Positions 56,733 through 64,000 of a stretch of 64,000 nucleotides of DNA are shown here, piece by piece. Made by a program: the position numbers and the translations under genes. This stretch comes from Lachnospiraceae bacterium (GTDB taxonomy: Bacteria; Bacillota; Clostridia; Lachnospirales; Lachnospiraceae). The notes under the pieces are model-generated. The model was not told the origin of the DNA. It saw only the letters and a list, made by a program, of their open reading frames with translations, and did no database searches. The first letter of the stretch is position 1, and the number at the start of each line of letters is the position of its first letter. Location: positions 521,183 to 585,182 of the forward strand of contig JAILHF010000051.1 of the NCBI GenBank assembly GCA_024696005.1, read 5' to 3'.

Positions 56733-57748
56733 GCCTTTTTTTTGCGTTTCAGGCAAAGGCACACTTCCGCGGCCAGGGCTGCCGCCCGGATCCAGGACTG
56801 GGCCTGCAGGCTGACGGGCATCCACTCTGCCCCGTAGATGGCTCCCGCCATGGGAATGACGCCCGAAAGATCCAAAAGCAGAGCCACCGGGATCAGCTGC
56901 GGCCTGATAAGCGCCAGGATCCATGCCGGCACACTGATGCAGATCGCCGAGAGGCTGTCTGCCCCGGGCAGGAAATAAGCCGCAAGCTGCACAAGCGGAA
57001 ATACCGCAAGCAGCAGATCTTCCTCATCGTATTTGCGGTTCTTCCGGCAAAACAGAAAGATCCAGGCCGCAACAAGAGCCGCAGGCAATACCCAGGCCAG
57101 CGGGAGATAGCGCCGAAACAGAAGCTCTTCGTTTCCTTTCAGAAATGCCCAGAACGAGGCGCAGTCCACGTACAGCTTCCCGCCGGCCAACCCCTCGGGC
57201 AGATACCCTCCCCGCAGCCGAAATCCCGCATTCTCCGCCAGGACGCGCAAAAGACTTCCCGCTCCCGGCAAAGCAAACAAAAGCAGGGAAAAACGCTCTT
57301 CATACAGATAGCAGAACAGAAATGCCGGCAGGAAAAGCCAGGCATAAAAGCCGCTCATGCAGGCCAGCGCATAGAGCACAAAGGCCGGCACATGCTTTTT
57401 TTCCCGCAGCAGCAAAAAGCTGCCGATGCAGAGCCCGACGGTAACGGCCTCAAAGCTTCCGTACACCGCCGATGAAAAGATCGCGGCAGGCGACAGAAAG
57501 AGCAGCGCAAATGCGAGCGTGCATTTCCATTGTTTTTCTCCGATCGAATGCAAAAGCCAGGCCCCTGCCGCTGCCGGCAGAAGATCCGCGAAAATGGCAG
57601 CCACGCTCCCCTGCCCTCCCGGCACGGCGGCATGCAGCGAATGCAGCGGATAGCGCAGCGCCAGTCCCAGCGCCGCGACAGCAAGCACAAAGAGGAGGTC
57701 CAGATGCTTTTTCAGCCAGTCGGTCAGTTTCTTCTCAAATGCCGGCAT
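56729..57748 (-). CDS. polytopic GT-C-like membrane protein
   Basis: 339 residues, almost entirely hydrophobic, with about nine helices. A PAAIFSSAVYGSFEAVTVGL segment resembles the W/YGQxDxxx turn of GT-C mannosyltransferases, here degenerate (YGSFEAV). No extracytoplasmic catalytic domain is obvious. It overlaps the preceding gene by 14 bases, so the two probably make partner proteins. The ATG follows AAAAGGA. Its function in polyprenyl-phosphate-sugar transfer is a guess from the family resemblance of its neighbour. Confidence 0.7.
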   Translation of the reverse strand: MPAFEKKLTDWLKKHLDLLFVLAVAALGLALRYPLHSLHAAVPGGQGSVAAIFADLLPAAAGAWLLHSIGEKQWKCTLAFALLFLSPAAIFSSAVYGSFEAVTVGLCIGSFLLLREKKHVPAFVLYALACMSGFYAWLFLPAFLFCYLYEERFSLLLFALPGAGSLLRVLAENAGFRLRGGYLPEGLAGGKLYVDCASFWAFLKGNEELLFRRYLPLAWVLPAALVAAWIFLFCRKNRKYDEEDLLLAVFPLVQLAAYFLPGADSLSAICISVPAWILALIRPQLIPVALLLDLSGVIPMAGAIYGAEWMPVSLQAQSWIRAAALAAEVCLCLKRKKKA

Positions 57749-59006
57749 CCTTTTCCTCCTTTCCCCTGCTCAAAAAGAGCACAAGATAAACCCCGTACAG
57801 CAGGAGCATGATCAGCGAAAGCTGCGGAAGGGTGATCGGAAGGCTCTCCATCCCCACCCGTCCCGCGTAATGGTAGATGATCGTAAGCAACAGTCCCAAC
57901 GCAGGCAGCATCGTCCTTTTGTCCGCGAACACGAGCGCCAGCGCCAGCACCTCGTACAGATAACCGTAGCGGTCGATCATGCACGGCAGGAAATAGACCG
58001 TCGTAAAGCTCAGGAGGAACGCCGCAAAGAGATATTCCTCCCTGCTCTTCTTCCCTCCCCGTCTCAGGAACAGAAAGATCAGCGCAAGGAGCACAAGCCC
58101 CGCAAACAAAACTGCCGTCAGGCGGAATTTGTAAAAATCCTCAAAGCCGCCGGCTTCCGGAAGGCTGTTCGGAAGGAACGACCAGAAACCCGGATATTCG
58201 ATGCACATCTGTCCGCCCGAAGCGATCTGCCCGATATAGACGTCGATCAGGCCGGAGAGCTTCACGGGTGCGGCGCTGCTGAACGTTTCGACAGCGGCCT
58301 CGGCCCGGATCGGAGAAAGCAGACGCACCAGCTGCCGAGGCAGGGCGCTCAGGGCAAAGACCCCCGGCACCGTCAGGAAATACAGGCAGGAAAAACTCTG
58401 CTCACTGAGATAATAATAGAAATAAAACGGCAGGATAAAGACCGTCTGCAGCTTGAAGGCAAAGGCCGTACCCAAAAGCAGGAAGGCTTTCAGATGTCTG
58501 CCGCGCAGCAGCCACACCAGCGACCATATGATCAGGGATACGTATACGGAATCGCTCTGCCCCCAGGCCGCCGAATTAAAGATCACATTCATCGAAAGGA
58601 AGCAGGCTCCGTACGCAAGCGCCCCGAAGATCTTTGCCTTTTGCTCCTCCGCACCGCAGTTTTCCCGTACCAGGCGCCCCAGCCCCGCTGCGAGCAGCAG
58701 ATCAAAGAGCATCCAGGTCAGCTTCATCTTGTAAAGCGGCTCGCCCGGAATATGCACCAGGATCGATATCAGCAGCTGGAAAAGCGCGTTATAGCCCTTG
58801 ATCCGCTGTCCCAGGGCATAGAGCCCCGGCAGTCCGCCGCATTCTTCCGCCCTTTTGTACCATTTGAGATAGACCGCCATGTCCGAGCTGACGATGTCCC
58901 AAAGAAAGATGCGCCCCAGGATGCCTCCGAGCGTAACAAAAAGGAGAAATACCGTAACGGCATTCTCCTTTAAGTATTTGATCGCTTTTCGTTCAAAGGA
59001 CAACAT
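57735..59006 (-). CDS. GT-C-type (Gpi18/PMT-like) membrane glycosyltransferase
   Basis: 423 residues with about ten helices. The first outside loop carries the acidic pair SSDMAVYLKWY near residues 39-50, the place of the catalytic Asp in GT-C enzymes. The turn NSAAWGQSDSVYVSL near 144-158 is the hallmark WGQxD of Gpi18-like mannosyltransferases. Such enzymes transfer a sugar from a polyprenyl phosphate donor outside the membrane. It overlaps the small upstream gene by 14 bases and the next membrane gene by 14 bases, so all are probably translated together after thrS. The acceptor is unknown. Confidence 0.8.
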   Translation of the reverse strand: MLSFERKAIKYLKENAVTVFLLFVTLGGILGRIFLWDIVSSDMAVYLKWYKRAEECGGLPGLYALGQRIKGYNALFQLLISILVHIPGEPLYKMKLTWMLFDLLLAAGLGRLVRENCGAEEQKAKIFGALAYGACFLSMNVIFNSAAWGQSDSVYVSLIIWSLVWLLRGRHLKAFLLLGTAFAFKLQTVFILPFYFYYYLSEQSFSCLYFLTVPGVFALSALPRQLVRLLSPIRAEAAVETFSSAAPVKLSGLIDVYIGQIASGGQMCIEYPGFWSFLPNSLPEAGGFEDFYKFRLTAVLFAGLVLLALIFLFLRRGGKKSREEYLFAAFLLSFTTVYFLPCMIDRYGYLYEVLALALVFADKRTMLPALGLLLTIIYHYAGRVGMESLPITLPQLSLIMLLLYGVYLVLFLSRGKEEKDAGI

Positions 59007-59286
59007 CAGTCCCGCCCTCGCGGTTGGCTTTGCGACGGGCCACGTAATCCTTGAGTTCCTTTTTGTGGATGCCGATGGTGGAGAATTCCCATTCCATGCG
59101 CTTCACCACGTCCTTGTCATTCGCGGCCAGCGCCGCTTCATAGGCCTGGATGATCTCTTCCCTGACGTTTTCCACCATGTTGCTGTGTACCGGCTTTAAG
59201 GGGTTCTCATCCCTCTGACGGAGCACACGGCTTTCTTCCTCTTCCGTCTGAAACTCCAGCTCCATCTCTTTCTTGTTTTCCGCCAT
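58993..59286 (-). CDS. small charged cytoplasmic protein, unknown function
   Basis: 97 residues, highly charged (Glu/Lys/Arg), no membrane segment or signal peptide; likely helical, with a VREEIIQAYEAALAANDKD helix and a Lys/Arg-rich end. I do not recognise a family. The ATG follows AAGGAG by about 7 bases. It lies 32 bases after thrS and overlaps the glycosyltransferase gene by 14 bases, so it is a middle gene of the thrS unit. Confidence 0.8.
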   Translation of the reverse strand: MAENKKEMELEFQTEEEESRVLRQRDENPLKPVHSNMVENVREEIIQAYEAALAANDKDVVKRMEWEFSTIGIHKKELKDYVARRKANREGGTDVVL

Positions 59287-59318
59287 GATCTTTCTCCTTG
59301 TTCATCCTCCCGACGGGA

Positions 59319-61340
59319 TCAGCGCATCTTCTTGGGTTCTTCTTCCTCGACCTTCTCCTCACGGATGGCTTTGGTGCGGATCTCCTCACAGATGGCGTCG
59401 ATGAACTGCTGCAGGGGCTTGGCTCCCTCGTCTCCTTCAAAGCGGCTGCGCACGCTCACGGTGCCGTCTTCCTGCTCCTTCTCGCCCACAACGAGCATAT
59501 AGGGAACACGGGCCTTTCTGGCCTCACGGATCTTGTAGCCGATCTTTTCGGAACGCAGGTCACTGGTAGCCCAGATGCGGTTCTTCTTCAGCTCCTTCTC
59601 CACGCTCTGCGCGTATTCTTCGTACTTCTCCGAGATCGGCAGCACGCGCACCTGCTCGGGGCACAACCAGGTCGGGAACTTGCCCATGTACTTTTCGATC
59701 AGCCATGCGAAGGTACGCTCATAGCAGCCTGCCGAGGTCCTGTGGATGATCAGCGGGCGCTGCTTCTCTCCGTTTTGGTCGATATAGTACATGTCAAAGC
59801 GCTCCGCGTTCATGGGATCCCACTGCACGGTCATCACGGTATCTTCCTTGCCGTAAACGTTCTTCGTGTTGATGTCCACCTTCGGTCCGTAGAAAGCAGC
59901 CTCGCCCACAGCCTCGTAGAAGGGCAGATCCAGCTCCGTCAGGATGTCACGCAGATGCTGCTCCGTTTCCTCCCAGGTCTTCGGATCGCCGATATACTTT
60001 TCCGTATTGTTCGGATCCCACTTGGACAGACGGAAGGTCACGTCGTCCTTGAGTCCCAGCGTCTCCAGGCATTCCTTGATCAGCGCCAGTGCGCCCTTGA
60101 ATTCCTCGACCGCCTGGTCCGGACGGACGATCAGATGCGCCTCCGTGATCGTAAACTGACGCACACGGGTCAGGCCGTGCATCTCGCCGGAATCCTCGTT
60201 TCGAAACAGTGTGGACGTCTCGGCCATGCGGATGGGCAGATCGCGGTAGCTCTTCTGGGATGCCTTGTAGATGAAGAACTGGAACGGGCAGGTCATGGGA
60301 CGCAGCGCGTAGGTCTCGCTTTCCTTGATCGTGACGTCCTCACCCTTCTTCATCTCGTTCACGACCTTTTCCTCATCACCCAGGATGAACATGCCGTCCT
60401 TGTAATGATCCCAGTGTCCCGAGATCTTGTACAGATCGCTCTTGGCCATCAGCGGGGTCTTCGTGCGGACATAGCCCCACTCATTATCTTCCTTGTCCTC
60501 GATCCAGCGCTGCAGCGTCTCCAGCATCCTGGTACCCTTGGGCATGAACAGGGGCAGGCCCTGACCGATCACATCCACGGTTGTGAAGAGCTCCATCTCG
60601 CGGCCGATCTTGTTGTGGTCGCGCTTCTTGATGTCCTCCAGATAATCAAGATAGCCCTGCAGCTCGTCCTTGGTCGGGAAGGCCGTCCCGTAAATGCGCT
60701 GCAGCATCGCGTTCTTTTCGTTCCCGCGCCAGTAAGCGCCGGAAGAAGAAAGCAGCTTGAATGCCTTGATGTATTTCGTGCTCATCAGATGCGGTCCCGC
60801 GCACAGATCTACGAAAGAATCGCCCTGGCTGTAGAAGGACAGCTCCGCATCCTCCGGAAGGTCACCGATCAGCTCCACCTTGTAAGGCTCGCCGATCTCT
60901 TCCATCTTTTTGATGGCATCTGCACGGTTAAGCGTGAAACGCTCGATCTTTTCATCGGCCTTGATGATCTTCTTCATCTCGGCTTCCAGCGCATCCAGAT
61001 CGTCCCTGGTAAAGGGGCGGAAATCAAAATCGTAGTAAAAGCCGGTATCAATGGACGGACCGATCGTAAGCTTTGCCTCCGGGAACAGGCGTTTTACCGC
61101 TTCCGCCAGCACATGCGCCGTGGTATGGCGATAGGCCGCAAGTCCTTCCTTATCCTTTGCGGTAAGGATGTTCAGAGTGGCATCCGCATCCACAACGGTC
61201 CGCAGATCCACCACTTTCCCGTCCAGCTCACCGGCGCAGGCTGCCCTGGCCAGGCCCTCGGAAATGTCCAGCGCGATCTCGTATACGCTCTTTGCGCCGT
61301 CGTATTCCTTTACGCTTCCGTCCTTCAATGTGATCTTCAT
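59319..61340 (-). CDS. thrS: threonyl-tRNA synthetase
   Basis: 673 residues from ATG at 61340, with GGAGG 8-9 bases upstream; the longer frame runs back into the T-box terminator. An N-terminal TGS domain (1-60), the editing (SAD) domain with HTTAHVLAEAV, the class II catalytic core (MFxxxx, FPTWLCPEQVRVLP near the anticodon-domain boundary) and a C-terminal HGTP anticodon-binding domain are in order. It charges tRNA-Thr. A T-box leader with ACC specifier lies upstream, so it is turned on by uncharged tRNA-Thr. The C-terminal tail is longer and more acidic than usual. Confidence 0.97.
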   Translation of the reverse strand: MKITLKDGSVKEYDGAKSVYEIALDISEGLARAACAGELDGKVVDLRTVVDADATLNILTAKDKEGLAAYRHTTAHVLAEAVKRLFPEAKLTIGPSIDTGFYYDFDFRPFTRDDLDALEAEMKKIIKADEKIERFTLNRADAIKKMEEIGEPYKVELIGDLPEDAELSFYSQGDSFVDLCAGPHLMSTKYIKAFKLLSSSGAYWRGNEKNAMLQRIYGTAFPTKDELQGYLDYLEDIKKRDHNKIGREMELFTTVDVIGQGLPLFMPKGTRMLETLQRWIEDKEDNEWGYVRTKTPLMAKSDLYKISGHWDHYKDGMFILGDEEKVVNEMKKGEDVTIKESETYALRPMTCPFQFFIYKASQKSYRDLPIRMAETSTLFRNEDSGEMHGLTRVRQFTITEAHLIVRPDQAVEEFKGALALIKECLETLGLKDDVTFRLSKWDPNNTEKYIGDPKTWEETEQHLRDILTELDLPFYEAVGEAAFYGPKVDINTKNVYGKEDTVMTVQWDPMNAERFDMYYIDQNGEKQRPLIIHRTSAGCYERTFAWLIEKYMGKFPTWLCPEQVRVLPISEKYEEYAQSVEKELKKNRIWATSDLRSEKIGYKIREARKARVPYMLVVGEKEQEDGTVSVRSRFEGDEGAKPLQQFIDAICEEIRTKAIREEKVEEEEPKKMR

Positions 61341-61424
61341 CCTCTTGTCCTCCTGTTTCTGCTCCCTGCAGGCCCCGCCCGCACCAACCGTTACTGCCTC
61401 CTCCGGCAGGGATCCGGGTACAAA

Positions 61425-61464
61425 AAATCCCTTGCTTTTCGGAAAGCAAGGGACGAAATACTCT
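61425..61464 (-). terminator. T-box-controlled terminator of thrS
   Basis: Minus strand TCCCTTGCTTT CCG AAAAGCAAGGGA stem with TTTTTTGT, directly downstream of the T-box sequence. Confidence 0.9.
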
Positions 61465-61640
61465 TCTTTATTCCGCGGTTCCACCCTTATTACCTGCTCG
61501 CGCAGGTCACTCTTTTTGATGATAACGGAATCACCGGGGACCCATTACGGTCCGGCTCCGGGGTGGTCTTCGTCATCCTTCCGCCGCAGCGCTTCCAGCC
61601 CAGGCGCCGCTCTCTGTGGGTTTTCAGATGCTTACTGTCC
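61465..61640 (-). promoter_or_regulatory. T-box leader of thrS (Thr ACC specifier)
   Basis: The conserved T-box AGGGTGGAACCGCGG is at about 61497-61483 on the minus strand, followed by the terminator. Stem I begins with AGAGAGCGGCGCC, and the likely specifier codon is ACC (61567-61565), read in GAAGACCACC. Uncharged tRNA-Thr should pair with the ACC and the T-box and favour antitermination. Confidence 0.9.
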
Positions 61641-61672
61641 CCTTCATAGCCTTTATGAATTCGTACATCAGC

Positions 61673-61814
61673 ACTTACTGCTTATACACGATCGCTTCGC
61701 GATCGCGCGCATTCGCAGCCGCTTCGCGGCTTGCTCATGCTGCATTTACTGCTTATACACGATCGCTTCGCGATCGCGTGCATTCGCAGCCGCTTCGCGG
61801 CTTGCTCATGCACT
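61673..61814. repeat. two tandem copies of a 71-bp palindrome-rich repeat
   Basis: Units start at about 61673 and 61744; each contains TTACTGCTTATACACGATCG followed by CTTCGCGATCG and CAGCCGCTTCGCGGCTTGCT. Each has inner hairpins (CGATCG CTT CGCGATCG and AGCCGC TTC GCGGCT). They differ at two to three positions. Confidence 0.9.
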
Positions 61815-61815
61815 T

Positions 61816-61879
61816 GGCCGTCAAATGCATCGACTCATACCGCCGCAAGCGCCGGTATGAGTCGATGCGCTTGACGGCT
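61816..61879. repeat. long inverted repeat between thrS leader and tRNA-Gly
   Basis: Arms of 26 bases beginning GCCGTCAAATGCATCGACTC, with two mismatches, around a short CCGCAAGCG-type loop. No T run follows, so it is not a normal terminator, although it could stop tRNA or thrS-leader transcription. Confidence 0.88.
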
Positions 61880-61884
61880 GTATA

Positions 61885-61955
61885 AGCAGGATACGGGAGT
61901 CGGACCCGCCTCTCAAGCTTGGGAAGCTTGCATACTACCGATGTACTAATCCTGC
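61885..61955 (-). tRNA. tRNA-Gly (anticodon CCC)
   Basis: 71 bases on the minus strand fold as a cloverleaf: acceptor GCAGGAT / ATCCTGC, anticodon arm CAAGC TTCCCAA GCTTG with anticodon CCC, T arm GCGGG TCCGACT CCCGT. CCA is not encoded. It marks the border between GC-rich DNA and the AT-rich right end. Confidence 0.92.
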
Positions 61956-62075
61956 ATCTAAAAGCCTATTTTACAGGACTTTCGGGAGGTTGTCAAGAAA
62001 AAATGGGCTCGATTTGGGCTCGATTTTCATATTCCGATCTCAGATTCCCCCTTTTTTCACAAAAACAAATTGCTT

Positions 62076-62455
62076 TCATGAGCATAATACAAACTTCAGC
62101 ATTTCCCTTTCAGACTCTTCAAATGTGGTATGAACATACCGATTCATAGTAAGACTTATGTCGCTATGCCCCATCCACATCCGGAGCGTCTTAGGAGTTA
62201 TTCCGCTTTCAATACACCTCGTTGCAAATGTATGCCTGAGCACATGGCAGCTTAACTGCTTATTGTAGTCCATACGCTTTTTGATCGCCGCCAGACTCCT
62301 GTTATATACCGCATCCAGCGTCGGTAATCCGTCTTTTGTAAGGAGGATCGTGCCTTTGCAATTCTGGAATTAACCATATAGAGCTTTCTTTCGCAAGACC
62401 GTATATCAGTATGCAAAACGAGAAGACTATCTGATGTTTCTGTTTTATAATCCAT
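62076..62455 (-). pseudogene. broken tyrosine recombinase (integrase), C-terminal part
   Basis: The last 65 codons encode a recombinase C-terminus with HVLRHTFATRC, MGHSDI and the Tyr of NRYVH. The same frame extends upstream to about 62372 (ILLTKDGLPTLDAVYNRSL), where a TAA interrupts it; the preceding frame from ATG at 62455 (KTETSD...) looks like the earlier integrase segment, displaced by one base. The N-terminal and core-binding domains are missing. It is probably a frameshifted and truncated integrase from the element that brought the AT-rich DNA next to the tRNA-Gly. Confidence 0.75.
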
Positions 62456-62545
62456 TATCCTATAGCCCTTCCGAAAACATGTGATCCGAATCACTGTTAA
62501 ACAGTCTTCTGTCCAGATCACATTTCCAAAAATAATTGTCTATGC

Positions 62546-63442
62546 TTATGACCTGTCCCTTTTAGTCATTCTCATGATCAACAATGCTATACACATCCCG
62601 CTCAGTACAATTGCTGTTCTTATTGACAGATTTCCAAGGTATCCCTTCTGCTCATCCAGCCTGTGGAGCAGATCCCCGTACATCGCCGGCAGGTATATAG
62701 CTGCAAGTTGTATTATATATCCCCGGTTAAGCTCACCGGATCCTCTGGCCCATCGATATAACTCATATGCCATCATCAAGATGTTTACGGCAAAGATCAG
62801 GGTAAGCTGAAAAATGATAAATGGTCCTACTCTGCCCGGTTCCATGCCAAGAGGCATTATCCCGTTTATAACGAGAACTGAAACCACATAAGTCATAGCA
62901 ACTGCCCAAATAAGCGTGATACTTGAAATGATCCTAATCCCCCTCTCAAGACTTATAAGCCGCGCAGCCTCACCTCCCTGTACAGACCACCCATACAGAA
63001 TAAGCATTAATGTCAATCCGTACATTATATAATATGCTATTCCGGAGGAACTTCCAAATATGCCCCAGGGACTTTGTAATCCTGCAATCCCTACAAAAAC
63101 AGCACAGCTCAGAGCCACCACAGCCGCAACAATTCCAAGGATCCTTTTCTTCTTTTCCCTTAACTGGATCTTTGACTGGCGAAGAAGCTCAGTCAACGCC
63201 TCTTCCATATCGATCTCATTTTTATCGTCCTGCTGTACTTCGCCTGTAACAATATCCTGAACCTTCAGATCAAGTACCTGCGCCAGGTTTTCCAGCACTC
63301 CGATATCAGGGAAACTCTCACCATTCTCCCATCGTGACACAGCTTTGTTCGTAACTCCGATAAGATCACCTAACTCACTCTGCGTATAATTCTTTCCTTT
63401 TCTGGCTTCCCGGATCAATTCTCCCGTTTTGAGCTTATCCAT
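62546..63442 (-). CDS. XRE-family HTH protein with C-terminal membrane domain
   Basis: 298 residues from ATG at 63442 (a second ATG at 63457 lacks a good ribosome site). Residues 1-60 are a Cro/CI-type HTH (GELIREARKGKNYTQSELGDLIGVT) that should bind operator DNA. After a charged linker (about 70-95) come about six membrane helices (100-290). Such fusions are frequent in Clostridia and may sense membrane or envelope state. An adjacent palindrome at 63482-63497 is a likely target for autoregulation. AT-rich, unlike the rest of the window. Confidence 0.85.
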   Translation of the reverse strand: MDKLKTGELIREARKGKNYTQSELGDLIGVTNKAVSRWENGESFPDIGVLENLAQVLDLKVQDIVTGEVQQDDKNEIDMEEALTELLRQSKIQLREKKKRILGIVAAVVALSCAVFVGIAGLQSPWGIFGSSSGIAYYIMYGLTLMLILYGWSVQGGEAARLISLERGIRIISSITLIWAVAMTYVVSVLVINGIMPLGMEPGRVGPFIIFQLTLIFAVNILMMAYELYRWARGSGELNRGYIIQLAAIYLPAMYGDLLHRLDEQKGYLGNLSIRTAIVLSGMCIALLIMRMTKRDRS

Positions 63443-63481
63443 ATACAAGCACCCCATTTTTTGTTTTTTGGTGCTTTCACC

Positions 63482-63497
63482 GTATCACAGCTGATAC
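63482..63497. promoter_or_regulatory. palindromic candidate operator of the XRE gene
   Basis: GTATCA CAGC TGATAC, a 6-bp perfect dyad with a 4-base centre, 40 bases before the start; in the likely promoter region. Confidence 0.5.
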
Positions 63498-63690
63498 TCT
63501 ATATCAATCCATTGTACAGAGAATTCCTGATTTTACAGGATTCTCTATTAGCAGGAATCAGTGCCGCACTATAATTATAATATCTTTCCTGTCAAAAAAC
63601 TCCAAAGTAACATATCACTAATCTCTCTTATTCATCCTGGCTACATTTTACAAAACCTTCAAAACCATCATATTCTTCTCTTTTGCCCCT

Positions 63691-64000
63691 TCAGAGTTTT
63701 ATCGCCGGTATATGTATCTCTTCCTGCACTCCATCAAGTATACATGAAAACACATAATCCGGTTGATAAAAGCCTTTCGAATCCAGTGAATAATCTATCC
63801 TGTATGATTCAATGGTCATCTCAGATATATCCTTATAATATGACCATCTGCCGGCATACATCTGTTCAAGAGCCTCATTGATATCATAAGTCTCAAAATC
63901 CTTATATCTGTTCAGATCCAGTATCCTGTTCTCTATTCTTCCTACTCCTACATCATGATACAGATTACACCTAAGAGTCCCACTCTGTATATCTTCACCC
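63691..64000 (-). CDS. C-terminal part of an unknown protein (cut by window edge)
   Basis: An open minus-strand frame enters from the right edge and stops at 63691-63693, giving about 103 residues. The piece is acidic and aromatic (for example RYKDFETYDINEALEQMY), with no recognised motif. The composition is AT-rich, like the XRE gene. Its direction is towards the XRE gene, about 250 bases away. Confidence 0.65.
   Translation of the reverse strand, partial: GEDIQSGTLRCNLYHDVGVGRIENRILDLNRYKDFETYDINEALEQMYAGRWSYYKDISEMTIESYRIDYSLDSKGFYQPDYVFSCILDGVQEEIHIPAIKL

Noticed and set aside
61673..61814. CRISPR-like or tRNA repeats
   Set aside because: The 71-bp units have no spacers and do not fold as tRNA; they are a simple tandem duplication.
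62252..62521. An 89-codon frame as an independent gene
   Set aside because: It overlaps the integrase remnant in another frame, and part of it (KTETSD region) is better explained as the displaced upstream piece of the same integrase.

Overview
The window looks like chromosome of a Gram-positive anaerobe of the Clostridia, most likely a gut or rumen Lachnospiraceae. The evidence is a class III fructose-bisphosphatase, a lysine riboswitch, a thrS T-box leader, an infC-rpmI-rplT operon, BspA-type leucine-rich surface protein, and strong GGAGG ribosome sites. Most of it is GC-rich; the last 2 kb after a tRNA-Gly are clearly AT-rich. Most genes lie on the minus strand.

Region by region. 1-10.7 kb: lepA is followed on the minus strand by three large YidC-sulfatase fusion proteins and a truncated membrane protein. 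10.9-13.7 kb: a degenerate LytM/M23 protein, a DUF1836 protein, a small membrane protein, rpsT and a cold-shock gene. 13.8-20.3 kb: a tightly overlapping operon encoding an M28-like DUF4910 peptidase, an AAC(3)-fold N-acyltransferase, a DltA-like adenylation enzyme, a carrier protein and a fourth YidC-sulfatase fusion. 20.3-30.1 kb: hemW, dprA, comM, fbp, a eukaryotic-type hisA, dapB and dapA (behind a lysine riboswitch), and a flavin reductase-rubredoxin. 30.2-38.6 kb: a fifth fusion protein, ilvE, a polytopic membrane protein and typA. 38.8-43.2 kb: a 1485-residue leucine-rich surface protein. 43.4-51.2 kb: a diguanylate cyclase, folA, thyA, mgtE, an IMPACT-family gene and a class A penicillin-binding protein. 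51.2-61.6 kb: an SH3b protein, an orphan PAS protein, pepD, the infC operon, two GT-C-like membrane proteins, a small conserved protein and thrS with its T-box. 61.6-64 kb: short repeats, tRNA-Gly(CCC), a broken integrase, an XRE membrane regulator and a truncated gene, probably a small genomic island.

The most unusual content is the set of five paralogous proteins of about 850-900 residues. Each joins an Oxa1/YidC-like membrane module to more membrane helices and an extracytoplasmic LtaS/sulfatase-fold domain. All five keep the putative metal and nucleophile residues of the phosphotransferase fold (Asp, Thr, His, Asp-His). All five lack the arginine that sits in the hydrophilic groove of true YidC insertases. 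One is translationally coupled to an aminoacyl carrier protein system, so I infer a role in modifying a membrane-linked or cell-wall glycopolymer rather than in general protein insertion. Several other envelope genes in the window (GT-C-like proteins, penicillin-binding protein, surface repeats protein) fit an envelope-rich neighbourhood.

Regulatory elements that can be read directly include the lysine riboswitch, the T-box, an infC leader terminator with an AUU start codon, and several near-consensus sigma-A promoters with 17-bp spacers. Intergenic gaps carry a dispersed palindromic repeat family and two different tandem repeat tracts.
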